Shown here piece by piece: positions 44,246 to 52,427 of a stretch of DNA of 64,000 nucleotides. A program made the position numbers and the translations under genes. Within the stretch, counting starts at the first letter, position 1, and every line of letters starts with the position of its first letter. Below the pieces are notes generated by a model. That model was not told the DNA's origin. It made no database searches and saw only the letters and a program-made list of their open reading frames with translations. Origin of the DNA: JALOAT01 sp041685115 (GTDB lineage: Bacteria > Pseudomonadota > Gammaproteobacteria > Thiohalomonadales > Thiohalomonadaceae); NCBI GenBank assembly GCA_041685115.1, contig JAWLGK010000003.1, positions 130,854 to 194,853 on the forward strand, given 5' to 3'.

Positions 44246-45445
44246 TTAGTCGGCCGTGCGGCTGGCGAGGGCGCAGACATTCTTGCCGAGTTCCAGTTCC
44301 GAGGCCTTGCGTTCGTCGGCGCTCGTCAGGCCGGCGTTTACGCGTTTGATCTCCACGTAACCCGGCGGGAACGTGGGGAGGCTCGCGAGGATGAAACGGG
44401 TGAACGCCGCCTCCTCGCCGGTGGCCAGCGCCAGGCCCTCGTTGCGTGTGCGAAGTTCCCCCAGCGCCGCCATGAACCGGCCCTGCGGATCGCCTTCCCG
44501 CGCCGTGCTGAAGTGGGCAGGAAGCAGCACGGTTTCACCGGGCAGGGCGAGCAGGCGTTGCAGCGACTGCTGAAACAACGGTGTCCACTGTTCCGGATGA
44601 CCACCGAGATCGGGACGCGCCACCGATTCGATGAAAATGCTGTCGCCGGCAAGCAGCCAGCGCTCGTTGACGAGGAAGGCGACTTCCCCGAGCGTATGGC
44701 CCGGGATATGTATCACGCGCACCTCGGCGCGTCCGATCCGGAACTGTTGCCCGTCCCTTAGGAACTCGAATCCATAGCGTGCAGGCAGCAGATCCATGGG
44801 ATGGATCGCGTCATACGGATGGAGGTGATAGTCGGTATTGGTTTGTTGCGCCAGGCCCACGCCGCCGCTCAGATGATCCGCGTGCATGTGGGTGTCGAGC
44901 ACATGGGTGACGCGTGCACCGTGGCGTTGGACCGTATCGAGATAGATGCTCACATGCCGCAGCGGATCGATCACCGCCGCGGCGCCTTCACTCACCAGTA
45001 CATGGCTCAAACAGCCGCGCGCCGGTCGGCTGATCTGCAGGATACGCAGCGCCGCCTCCTCAGCCACCGATTCCACGTGGTAGTGATCGCCCCACGCGGC
45101 CATGCCGCCGTCCAGGTTGGCGGCATCACGGCCGAGCTGTCGCAGGCCTTCGGCCACGAGGTCCGAGGTATTGCCGTGGGGACAGACGACCAGGACGGGC
45201 AGACCCGTATCGAGGCGTGGCAGCAGGGTCTGCGGAGCACTTTTCAGGACCGCCTTGACCACATCCTCATCGGTGTCCAAATCAAGGAATTCGAAATAGG
45301 GCACGTTCACCGTGGGTATCGGCTCGCGGCCCTCGATGCGCCAAGCGGCGAACTCCTCCGCGGAGCGCACGTCCAGGATTTGAAACCGCGGGCCATGCAG
45401 CAGATGCTCGTAGAGCACCTCGGGACGCCAGGCGGATGTATTCAT
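44246..45445 (-). CDS. Rhodanese-persulfide dioxygenase-like (MBL fold) fusion
   Basis: A 399-residue protein. Residues 1-125 are a rhodanese domain (FQILDVRSAEEF; nucleophile Cys88 in CPHGNTS; LDGGMAAWGD). Residues 135-end are an ETHE1-like metallo-beta-lactamase domain: THMHADHLSGG at 185-195 (HxHxDH), PGHTLGEVAF and LLAGDSIFIE with the later ligands. Such rhodanese-persulfide dioxygenase fusions act on glutathione persulfide, making sulfite and passing sulfane sulfur. Fusions with the rhodanese N-terminal are the less common order. The ATG at 45445 overlaps the stop of the small upstream gene (ATGA). Confidence 0.86.
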   Translation of the reverse strand: MNTSAWRPEVLYEHLLHGPRFQILDVRSAEEFAAWRIEGREPIPTVNVPYFEFLDLDTDEDVVKAVLKSAPQTLLPRLDTGLPVLVVCPHGNTSDLVAEGLRQLGRDAANLDGGMAAWGDHYHVESVAEEAALRILQISRPARGCLSHVLVSEGAAAVIDPLRHVSIYLDTVQRHGARVTHVLDTHMHADHLSGGVGLAQQTNTDYHLHPYDAIHPMDLLPARYGFEFLRDGQQFRIGRAEVRVIHIPGHTLGEVAFLVNERWLLAGDSIFIESVARPDLGGHPEQWTPLFQQSLQRLLALPGETVLLPAHFSTAREGDPQGRFMAALGELRTRNEGLALATGEEAAFTRFILASLPTFPPGYVEIKRVNAGLTSADERKASELELGKNVCALASRTAD

Positions 45446-45741
45446 TGGGGTGGTGGCAGTTTGGTTCCAGTGATGCGGTCGAGAAATTTGCCCAGATCGT
45501 CGAAAACGGCTTCGAGGCCGTTCCAGAGATCCATGCGTTCCCAACTTTCCGCTTCCTGAAGTTTCAATTGCGCCATGAGATCACCGGCATGACGGCGCGT
45601 TTCCGTGGCTTCCTGCCACTGCGCCTGATAGGTTTCATGCAGCTTCGGATCCGCATGCACCATCTCGTGCTCCAGCTGCGCAATCCTGGCGTCGAGGCTG
45701 TCGAGCCGCGCCTGAAGGAGCTGCATGTCACGCGTCGGCAT
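45442..45741 (-). CDS. Small coiled-coil protein
   Basis: A 99-residue, mostly helical and charged protein that I do not recognise. It has RLDSLDARIAQLEHEMV near the start, regular heptads to about residue 65, and a tail ending in LPPPQ. There is no signal or membrane segment. Its stop overlaps the start of the rhodanese-dioxygenase fusion (ATGA), so the two are translated together, possibly as a scaffold or chaperone. Start choice: ATG at 45741 without a strong ribosome site; a later ATG at residue 6 is an alternative. Confidence 0.65.
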   Translation of the reverse strand: MPTRDMQLLQARLDSLDARIAQLEHEMVHADPKLHETYQAQWQEATETRRHAGDLMAQLKLQEAESWERMDLWNGLEAVFDDLGKFLDRITGTKLPPPQ

Positions 45742-45842
45742 GGCCGGGTTCTCGCAAGCAACGGGCTATAAGAAGTATAGGAAGACGGCGATCAATCTCT
45801 ATCGCCGACGCGGATTCGTTTTATGGATGCGCGAGGTCCACC

Positions 45843-46184
45843 ATGAACGATCAAAGACCTGCCTGGTACCGCACGCTGTCCGCCCGACATGCGGGCTACA
45901 TCAGCGCGCTTGAGCAGCTCGGCGAGGCGACCCGCGCGGCGGGCCCCGTCGAGGAGAAAACCGCGCAATTACTGCAACTGGTGGCGGCCGCAGCGGTGCA
46001 TTCGGAGGGCGCTGTGCACAGCCACGTGCGCCGGTCGCTCGACTGCGGTGCGAGTCCTGGCGAGATCCGTCATGCGCTGATCCTTGCGACCAGTCTCATC
46101 GGTTTTCCAACCGTCTCGGCCGCGCTGCGCTGGGCGGAAGACATCCTGGAAATCCAGCAGGATTTTCATCTCATCGGTGAATGA
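45843..46184 (+). CDS. Carboxymuconolactone decarboxylase-family (AhpD-like) protein
   Basis: A 113-residue protein with the CMD fold: HSEGAVHSHVRRSLDCGASPGEIRHALILA, running on to LIGFPTVSAALRWAEDIL. Peroxidase members carry a CxxC before the histidine; here that position reads EGAVHSH with no cysteine, so this one is not a classical AhpD disulfide reductase and its function is unclear. GAGG lies about 9 bases before the ATG at 45843. It sits between a divergent sulfur-metabolism pair and the aldolase. Confidence 0.8.
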   Translation: MNDQRPAWYRTLSARHAGYISALEQLGEATRAAGPVEEKTAQLLQLVAAAAVHSEGAVHSHVRRSLDCGASPGEIRHALILATSLIGFPTVSAALRWAEDILEIQQDFHLIGE

Positions 46185-46292
46185 ATATTGAATAGGGAGC
46201 TTCCTCATGGCGTTCCTATACTGTGGAAGGCGCGCAGCTGGTATGGTTGATTTCCGTTCATAACGCGGGGCCATGGGCCCGGGAGGAAATCG

Positions 46293-47327
46293 ATGGACAT
46301 GGTGCTGGATGCAGTCAAGGACATGCAGGCGACGATTTCGGCGCTGGTAATGCCGGGCAAGGGTATCCTGGCCGCCGACGAGAGTATTCCGACCATCACC
46401 AAGCGTTTTCAGGCCGTGGGCATTCAGTCCAACCCCGATACGCGCCGCGCCTACCGCGAGCTGCTCATCGGCACGCCGCAAATCGGCGAATACCTGTCTG
46501 GCATCATCCTCTTTGAAGAGACCCTGGATCAAAAGGCGTCCGACGGCACGCCGCTGCCGGAACTGTGCGCCAAGCAGGGTATCGTGCCGGGCATCAAGGT
46601 CGACAAGGGGCTGGTGGAATTGCCGTTCACCAACGGCGACAAGGTGAGCCAGGGACTGGATGGTCTCGGCGAGCGCCTGGCCACGTACAAGCAGAAGGGT
46701 GCGCGCTTCGCCAAGTGGCGCTCCGTCTACAACATCGGCGCCGGTCATCCCACCCGCCTCGCCATCGAGGCCAATGCCGAGGTGCTGGCGCGCTATGCGG
46801 CCGAATGCCAGAACCATGGCATCGTGCCCATCGTCGAGCCGGAGGTGCTCATCGACGGCGATCATTCCATCGATCAATGTGCCGAAGTGAGTGAAGTGGC
46901 CTTCCATGAAGTGTTCCATGCGCTGCATCGCCACGGTGTACGCCTGGAAATGATGGTGTTGAAACCGAACATGGTGATCGCGGGCAAGAGTCACGCGCGC
47001 AAGTCCACGCCCGAGGAAGTGGCCGACCGCACGGTCGAGGTGCTGCGTCGCACCGTACCCGGCGCCGTGCCCACCATCAACTTCCTGTCCGGCGGTCAGA
47101 CCCCCGAACAGGCCAGCGCCAACCTCAACGCCATGAATGAGCGGCATCCCAAGCTGCCCTGGAACCTCAGCTTCTCCTATGCACGCGCCTTGCAGGAACC
47201 GGTGATGCAGGCCTGGAAGGGCGACGCGAAGAACGTGGATGCGGCCCGCAAGGCCTTCTTCCATCGCGCCAAACTGAACGGTTCGGCGCAGAAGGGTCAG
47301 TACAAGGCGGCGATGGAAAAGGCCTGA
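46293..47327 (+). CDS. fda: Class I fructose-bisphosphate aldolase
   Basis: A 344-residue eukaryote-type class I aldolase. Visible: MPGKGILAADES at the start, PGIKVDKGLVELP, KWRSVYNIG (active-site lysine and the conserved W-R), PIVEPEVLIDGDHSI, EMMVLKPNMVIAGK (Schiff-base lysine) and INFLSGGQTPEQASANL. It cleaves or forms fructose-1,6-bisphosphate in glycolysis, gluconeogenesis or the Calvin cycle. The ATG at 46293 follows GGGAGGAAATCG. Together with the following transaldolase and the transketolase at 56290, it points to sugar-phosphate interconversion, consistent with but not proof of autotrophy. Confidence 0.93.
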   Translation: MDMVLDAVKDMQATISALVMPGKGILAADESIPTITKRFQAVGIQSNPDTRRAYRELLIGTPQIGEYLSGIILFEETLDQKASDGTPLPELCAKQGIVPGIKVDKGLVELPFTNGDKVSQGLDGLGERLATYKQKGARFAKWRSVYNIGAGHPTRLAIEANAEVLARYAAECQNHGIVPIVEPEVLIDGDHSIDQCAEVSEVAFHEVFHALHRHGVRLEMMVLKPNMVIAGKSHARKSTPEEVADRTVEVLRRTVPGAVPTINFLSGGQTPEQASANLNAMNERHPKLPWNLSFSYARALQEPVMQAWKGDAKNVDAARKAFFHRAKLNGSAQKGQYKAAMEKA

Positions 47328-47361
47328 AGACAATCATCACTCAGTGTGACTCATCCGCCTC

Positions 47362-47384
47362 CCTCCGGGAAATTCACCCGGAGG
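47362..47384. terminator. Hairpin between aldolase and transaldolase genes
   Basis: CCTCCGGG and CCCGGAGG are perfect 8-base complements around AAATTCA, 35 bases after the aldolase stop. No T-run follows. It may reduce read-through into the transaldolase gene. Confidence 0.5.
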
Positions 47385-47539
47385 AGAAGGGCGGCTGAGG
47401 CTACTGTCCGGGAGACTCTGGCGCCGTTTTCAGCTCCGGCGTACGCGGCCGGTTGCTCACGTATCGGATTCCTTGGTTAAGCTTTGAATCGTTCACTGGT
47501 CGATGTGCCCGTGCAGAAAGCGAATCAGGAGGCAGGCCG

Positions 47540-48658
47540 ATGAATCCGTTGCGGCAGCTGAGCGACTATGGGCAGAGCTGGTGGATCGATAACCTCTCGC
47601 GCGACATGCTCCGCAATGGTGAGCTGGAGCGGCGCTGGCGTCAGGACGGCCTGCGTGGCGTCACCTCCAACCCTGCCATCTTCCACAAGGCCATCGCCGC
47701 GGGTTCGGCCTACGACGAACAGATCCATCGCCTGTTCGCCGAAGGCAAGTCGGTGCACGAGGTCTACGAGGAGGTGGTCACCACCGACGTGCGCGACGCC
47801 TGCGACGTGCTGCGCCCGCTCCACGATCGCAGCGAGGGCCTGCACGGCTTCGTAAGTCTCGAGGTATCACCGCACCTGGCCTACGACGCGGGAGCCTCCA
47901 TACGCGAGGCACACCATCTGCGCGCCAAGGTCGGGCGGCCCAATCTGTACATCAAGATCCCCGGCACGGAAGCCGGCATCCACGCCATCGAGGCGCTGTT
48001 GTTCGATGGCGTGTCCGTCAACATCACCCTGCTGTTCGCCATTGACGTCTACGAGGCGGTCGCCGAGGCCTACCTGCGAGCCCTGGAGCGTCGCCTCGCG
48101 GAAGGACGTTCGCTGACGGAGGTGTCGTCGGTGGCGAGTTTTTTCCTCTCGCGCATCGACAACCTGGTGGATCGGGCCCTGCATGCGAAGATCCAGACGG
48201 AAAACGGCGTCGGCGCGGAGCCCCGTCCCCAGGACCTGCTCGGCAGAACGGCCATCGCCAACGCCAAGCTCGCCTACCAGCGTTTTCTGCACATCACCGG
48301 CAGTGACCGCTGGCGGCGGCTCGCTGAACGCGGCGCACGTCCGCAGCAGCTCGTCTGGGCGAGCACCAGTACCAAGAACCCCAAGTACAGCGATGTGATG
48401 TACGTGGAACCGCTCATCGGTCGCAATACCGTGAACACGTTGCCGGACGTCACCCTCGCCGCGTACGCGGATCACGGCAAGGCCCGGGCCGGCACGGTGG
48501 AGGAGGGTGTCGACGAGGCGGCCGAGGTGTTTTCCGGGCTGGAACGCCTTGGCATCGATCTGGAGGGCGTGACCGATCAGTTGCAGCGCGAAGGCGTACA
48601 AAAATTCATCGAACCCTACGACGCGCTGCTCGATCTCATCGCCGCGAAACGCGGCTGA
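47540..48658 (+). CDS. tal: Transaldolase
   Basis: A 372-residue enzyme that moves dihydroxyacetone units in the non-oxidative pentose phosphate pathway. Marks: GVTSNPAIFHKAI, VEVSPH-like FVSLEVSPHLAYD, YIKIPGTEAGI (Schiff-base lysine about residue 139), SVNITLLFAIDVY, SSVASFFLSRIDNLVD and WASTSTKNPKYSDVMYVEPLIG. This is the longer type found in actinobacteria and cyanobacteria and in some chemolithotrophs. A perfect AGGAGG precedes the ATG at 47540 by 7 bases; an upstream extension of the frame is rejected for that reason. otsB follows after 10 bases. Confidence 0.93.
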   Translation: MNPLRQLSDYGQSWWIDNLSRDMLRNGELERRWRQDGLRGVTSNPAIFHKAIAAGSAYDEQIHRLFAEGKSVHEVYEEVVTTDVRDACDVLRPLHDRSEGLHGFVSLEVSPHLAYDAGASIREAHHLRAKVGRPNLYIKIPGTEAGIHAIEALLFDGVSVNITLLFAIDVYEAVAEAYLRALERRLAEGRSLTEVSSVASFFLSRIDNLVDRALHAKIQTENGVGAEPRPQDLLGRTAIANAKLAYQRFLHITGSDRWRRLAERGARPQQLVWASTSTKNPKYSDVMYVEPLIGRNTVNTLPDVTLAAYADHGKARAGTVEEGVDEAAEVFSGLERLGIDLEGVTDQLQREGVQKFIEPYDALLDLIAAKRG

Positions 48659-48668
48659 GTCCGCACCG

Positions 48669-50270
48669 GTGGGGCTGTCCGCAGAGGGACGGGACATCGA
48701 TCGCACGCGCTTCGATGCGGTGCTGTTCCTGCTCGAAGGGGTGTTGGTGGACAGTGATGCGCTGCTTGTGTCGGTGTGGCGCCAAGCCTTCGACGAATTT
48801 CAGGCGGCCCGCCTCGCCACAGCAACAACGATGGACCCCGGCCTTCGGCAAAACGAGGCGCAAATCCCGCACGCCGCCGCTGCCACTCCGACTGCACCGT
48901 TCGATGCGGCGCGCGATTACCCCATGAAGATACGCGGTTACCCCTTCGACCTGGTGGCCGGACGCCTGCTCGCGGCCAGACAGATCACCGTACCGCCTGG
49001 CGGTGCGCGCGACCGGCCGGAAGCCTTGAGCACGTGGGGGCTGGCACGCCGGGCCGAGCGGATTCTCGCGGCGCGGCTGCGCGCGGGTGTGGTGATACGT
49101 GATGCCGCGGTGCGGCTTGCCAAGACCTTGCACCGCTGCGGTTTCCGCGTCGGGCTGGTGAGCCGGGAGGCGCAGGCCACTGCCTTGCTGCAAGCCGCAG
49201 GGCTTTTGGGGTTGTTCGATGCGCGGGTGGATGGGCGTGATGTGCAGCGCTTTCGCCTGGGCCCCTGGCCTGCGCCCGAGCCGTGGCGTGATGCACTGCG
49301 CCGCCTCGAGGTGTCGACGCACCGCAGTGCGGCGCTGGTCAACGGCCCGGCCGAAGCGGCGGCCGCGCGGCAGGCGGGCATCGCTGCGGTGTGGGATGTG
49401 GGCGATAGGGCGGCGCTGGGTGGCGCGCCCGACGTCATCGATGCCTTCACGGTGGTGTTGCCGTCCGCCCCCGTGGGTGCGGCCGCCGCGCCGTTGCCCT
49501 CCGCCTTGGAGCACATGGAGGCCATCGTACCTGCCGGCGGGCCGGTGGCGCTGTTCCTGGATTTCGACGGCACCCTCACCGGCATCACCGGGACGCCGGG
49601 GGAGGCGATGCTGGCGGACTATGTGCGCGATATGCTGGCGGCCATCGCGCGCCGTATCCCGGTGGCGATCGTGAGCGGGCGGGATCGGGAGAATTTGCAG
49701 GCACGGGTGCAGCTGCCGATGCTGTACTACGCCGGCAGCCACGGTTTCGACATCGCCGGACCGGACGGGCTGCGCTACGAGCAGCCGGACGCGCTGGCCT
49801 GTGTCGCCAGCCTCGACGCCGCCGAGACCTACCTGCACGGCTGCCTCGACCGGGTGCCGGGCGCCCTGGTGGAACGCAAGCGCTTCGCGCTGGCGGCCCA
49901 TTACCGCAAGGTGGAACCCGCGGCGGTGCCACGCGTGGAGGAGGCGGTGGCCGCGGCGCTTGCGGCACACCCTGACCTGCGGGCGAGCCGCGGCAAGAAG
50001 GTCATCGAACTCCTGCCCGCGGTGGACTGGCACAAGGGCCGGGCGGTCGACTGGCTGCTCGCCCGTATGGCACCCGCGGCTTGGCCCATTTACGTGGGCG
50101 ATGATCAGACCGACGAGGCGGCGCTGGCGCTGCTCAAAGAACGCGGCAGCGGCATCGTCGTCCAGGACACGCCCGCGGCCACGGCCGCGCGGTATCGACT
50201 CGCGAGCCCGGACGAGGTGGCAAAATTCCTCGCCCTGCTCGCGGCACGGGTAGGCGAGGCATCGTCATGA
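48669..50270 (+). CDS. otsB: Trehalose-6-phosphate phosphatase fused to inactive HAD domain
   Basis: A 533-residue protein. Residues about 290-530 are an OtsB phosphatase: LFLDFDGTLTGI (nucleophile D298), VSGRDREN, YYAGSHGFDI, KKVIELLPAVDWHKG and YVGDDQTDEAAL. Residues 1-240 form a second HAD-like fold (beta-phosphoglucomutase type), but its motif I reads FLLEGVLVDS where FDMDGV(L/I)(V/T)D is expected, so the nucleophile is gone. Such doubled proteins are known in actinobacterial OtsB1. The start is a GTG at 48669, 10 bases after transaldolase. No otsA was seen, so the role is inferred. The stop overlaps DUF488 (ATGA). Confidence 0.85.
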   Translation: MGLSAEGRDIDRTRFDAVLFLLEGVLVDSDALLVSVWRQAFDEFQAARLATATTMDPGLRQNEAQIPHAAAATPTAPFDAARDYPMKIRGYPFDLVAGRLLAARQITVPPGGARDRPEALSTWGLARRAERILAARLRAGVVIRDAAVRLAKTLHRCGFRVGLVSREAQATALLQAAGLLGLFDARVDGRDVQRFRLGPWPAPEPWRDALRRLEVSTHRSAALVNGPAEAAAARQAGIAAVWDVGDRAALGGAPDVIDAFTVVLPSAPVGAAAAPLPSALEHMEAIVPAGGPVALFLDFDGTLTGITGTPGEAMLADYVRDMLAAIARRIPVAIVSGRDRENLQARVQLPMLYYAGSHGFDIAGPDGLRYEQPDALACVASLDAAETYLHGCLDRVPGALVERKRFALAAHYRKVEPAAVPRVEEAVAAALAAHPDLRASRGKKVIELLPAVDWHKGRAVDWLLARMAPAAWPIYVGDDQTDEAALALLKERGSGIVVQDTPAATAARYRLASPDEVAKFLALLAARVGEASS

Positions 50271-50671
50271 GCAATCACGTATCCAGTGGCGGGCATCCCC
50301 GCCGTACGCATCACACCGGCAAGACGCGCATCAACGTCAAACGTGTCTACGACGGCGTGTCCGCCGCCGATGGTCGGCGCGTGCTGGTGGACCGAATCTG
50401 GCCGCGCGGCGTGCGCAAGGAGGCGCTGCAGCTGGACGATTGGCGCAAAGACCTGGCGCCCAGCCCGGGTTTGCGCGCCTGGTTCGGCCATGATCCGGAC
50501 CGCTGGGAGGAGTTCCGGCGGCGCTATTTCGCCGAGCTGGATGCTCGCGCCGATGACCTCGCGGAGCTGCGCGCCCTCGTGCGCCGTGGTCCGGTTACTC
50601 TGCTGTATGCCGCGCGCGATACGGAGCACAACAACGCCGTCGCGCTGCGCGATTACCTGTCGCGCCCGTAG
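50267..50671 (+). CDS. DUF488 family protein
   Basis: A 134-residue protein. The core VKRVYDGVSAADGRRVLVDRIWPRG, then DDWRKDLAPSPGLRAWFGHDPDRWEEFRRRY and VTLLYAARDTEHNNAVAL, is diagnostic of DUF488, a family of unknown function. The first 20 residues are specific to this protein. The ATG overlaps the otsB stop. A metabolic link with trehalose is only positional. Confidence 0.88.
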   Translation: MSNHVSSGGHPRRTHHTGKTRINVKRVYDGVSAADGRRVLVDRIWPRGVRKEALQLDDWRKDLAPSPGLRAWFGHDPDRWEEFRRRYFAELDARADDLAELRALVRRGPVTLLYAARDTEHNNAVALRDYLSRP

Positions 50672-50831
50672 CAGCCCGCCCCCGCGCAAAGGCTCCCGGT
50701 TCCCAGCGTAGCGGAACCCGGGGTTCGGGGCGGGCTCGGACACGGCGGTGCCCGTCGCGCTTGAACACAGCAAGCCCCGGATTCCGCTCCGCTGCATCCG
50801 GCTACGCGCTACGGGTGGTTCTCGAACCCTT

Positions 50832-50902
50832 GTAGGCGCCGACACCGTCGGCGAACGCGCTTCCGCTGCTCGCCGGCATTCGCCCACGGTGTGGGCTCCT
50901 AC
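50832..50902. repeat. REP-like palindrome (family 1, single inverted copy)
   Basis: Begins GTAGGCGCCGACACCGTCGG and ends GGTGTGGGCTCCTAC; this is the reverse-orientation form of the units at 7964-8253. It lies between the DUF488 gene and the J-domain protein in a 316-base gap that otherwise contains only REP-like phrases (for example GGATTCCGCTCCGCTGCATC) and no gene. Confidence 0.8.
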
Positions 50903-50987
50903 GAGGCAACCGCGCCATCGGGGGCGGTTGCCTGATCCCGGTCGCCGGCTATGGTTTGTTCCGGACCCATTGGTTCGTGAGGCCCGC

Positions 50988-51641
50988 GTGTTTCGTTTCT
51001 TCCGGAAAAGAAAGAAACCCCGCACCGAGACGCCGCCACGGGGCGGCCTGTTTGCAGCCGCTGCGCCCGAACCGCGCGCCGGCCGCACTGCGACGACCGT
51101 GCTGGCGGCGCACCTGGCAAGCTGCGACGGCGAACCGAATAAACTGGAGCGGGAGGGTTTCGTACGCCTGTTCCGCCTCTCCCACGAGGCCCGCCCGGAA
51201 CAGGTCGCGCTGTTCGCGCGCTACCACAAGGACAAGCAGGCCTTTCGGCCCTTTGCCATACAACTGCTCCAGCTGCATGGCCGGGGCAGTGCGGCGCTCG
51301 AAGACCTCGTCGAGCGTCTTTACCGGCTGGCCCTGGTCGACGGCAGTCCGACCTCGCAGGAGAGCACCTTCCTCGACGACCTGTGTGAAGTGTTCGGTCT
51401 GCCCGGCTATTGGCGGAGTGTGGATGCACTGCACGCCCGGGAGGACGACCCCTATCGCGTGCTCGGCATCCCGCGCGACGCCAGCGACCGCGACGTGCGC
51501 ACCGCCTTTCGACGCCTGACGCGGCAGTATCACCCCGACGCGGTAATGGCCCGCGGCGGCGCACCCGACGAAGCGGCGCCTATGGCGGCCATCAACGCCG
51601 CCTACCGCCGCGTCATGCGCTGGCGTCGGGGCGGGTCGTGA
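50988..51641 (+). CDS. TerB-like/J-domain (DjlA-type) co-chaperone
   Basis: A 217-residue protein. Residues about 20-140 are a helical TerB-like/DjlA central domain (ARYHKDKQAFRPFAIQLLQL, TSQESTFLDDLCEVFGL). The end is a J domain starting DPYRVLGIPRDASDRDVRTA, with the HPD motif in QYHPDAV at about 182-184. There is no obvious membrane helix, unlike E. coli DjlA. It should stimulate DnaK. The start is a GTG at 50988 preceded by TGAGG; upstream residues of the open frame come from repeat DNA and are rejected. Confidence 0.85.
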   Translation: MFRFFRKRKKPRTETPPRGGLFAAAAPEPRAGRTATTVLAAHLASCDGEPNKLEREGFVRLFRLSHEARPEQVALFARYHKDKQAFRPFAIQLLQLHGRGSAALEDLVERLYRLALVDGSPTSQESTFLDDLCEVFGLPGYWRSVDALHAREDDPYRVLGIPRDASDRDVRTAFRRLTRQYHPDAVMARGGAPDEAAPMAAINAAYRRVMRWRRGGS

Positions 51642-51642
51642 C

Positions 51643-52158
51643 TCAGTCCTGTGCCGCGCGTGCGGCAGCCACCCGATTGCCGCCGTGGCTCCGGGCATGG
51701 GCGAGGGCGCCCAGGGCGCGCTGGGTGAAGGCGTCGAGCGGTTCACCCGGTGAATACTCGGTGACACCGAAGCTGCCGGAGATGAGACCACTGCCGTTGT
51801 AGCGGTATTCGGCCACCAGGCGCCGCAGTTTCACGGCGAACCCCGTGGCCTCGTGCAGGTCGAGCGCCGGCGCAAGAGCGGCGAAGCGCGGGCCGTTCCA
51901 GTGCGCCAGCACGTCGCTCACACGCACGTTGCGCTCCAGCAGGGTGGCAATACGGCGCAGCATGTCGTTGCTGCCCTCCGTACCGAGCCGGTGTGACAAC
52001 TCGGGATAATTATCCAATTCGAAGATCACCAGCCCCAGTGCGCCGCCGTACCGCGTCACCCGGGCCGCGGCGGCGCGCTGCTGACGCTCGAACTCCGGCC
52101 AGGTGTAGAGGCCTGTGAGCGTATCCACTGATTGGCGAGACGTGGGTGAATGTTCCAT
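51643..52158 (-). CDS. Single-domain degenerate GGDEF protein
   Basis: A 171-residue protein consisting of only one GGDEF-fold domain (DTLTGLYTWPEFERQQ at the start; LGLVIFELDNYPELSHRLGTEG). Where GGDEF is expected it reads HWNGPRFAAL, so it should not make c-di-GMP. No receiver, PAS or membrane segment is attached. Possible roles are GTP or c-di-GMP binding or dimerisation with other GGDEF proteins. AGGGAAGGCC precedes the ATG at 52158. It converges on the J-domain gene with 1 base between stops. Confidence 0.8.
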   Translation of the reverse strand: MEHSPTSRQSVDTLTGLYTWPEFERQQRAAAARVTRYGGALGLVIFELDNYPELSHRLGTEGSNDMLRRIATLLERNVRVSDVLAHWNGPRFAALAPALDLHEATGFAVKLRRLVAEYRYNGSGLISGSFGVTEYSPGEPLDAFTQRALGALAHARSHGGNRVAAARAAQD

Positions 52159-52427
52159 GGCCTTCCCTCTGAGGGTGGAGTTTAGTCGCCGGCCAACGGA
52201 ACAGCCTGGACGGTGCGGTAGTGGAAAGAGAAGTCCACGTCATCCGGCAATAGCTGGGATCCATCTTCTGCCCCGCGTTGGATCCCGGCCGGGATGAAGG
52301 ACAGTCGTGCCATGCGAAGCCATATGTCGCCCGTCACGCTCCCGGGTGGGCCGGCCTACACTGCGCTCATGGCAAGCCCGTCGCGGCGCGAAAGCATGTT
52401 CCCCGGCCGCTCGCACTCGATGGCTCG

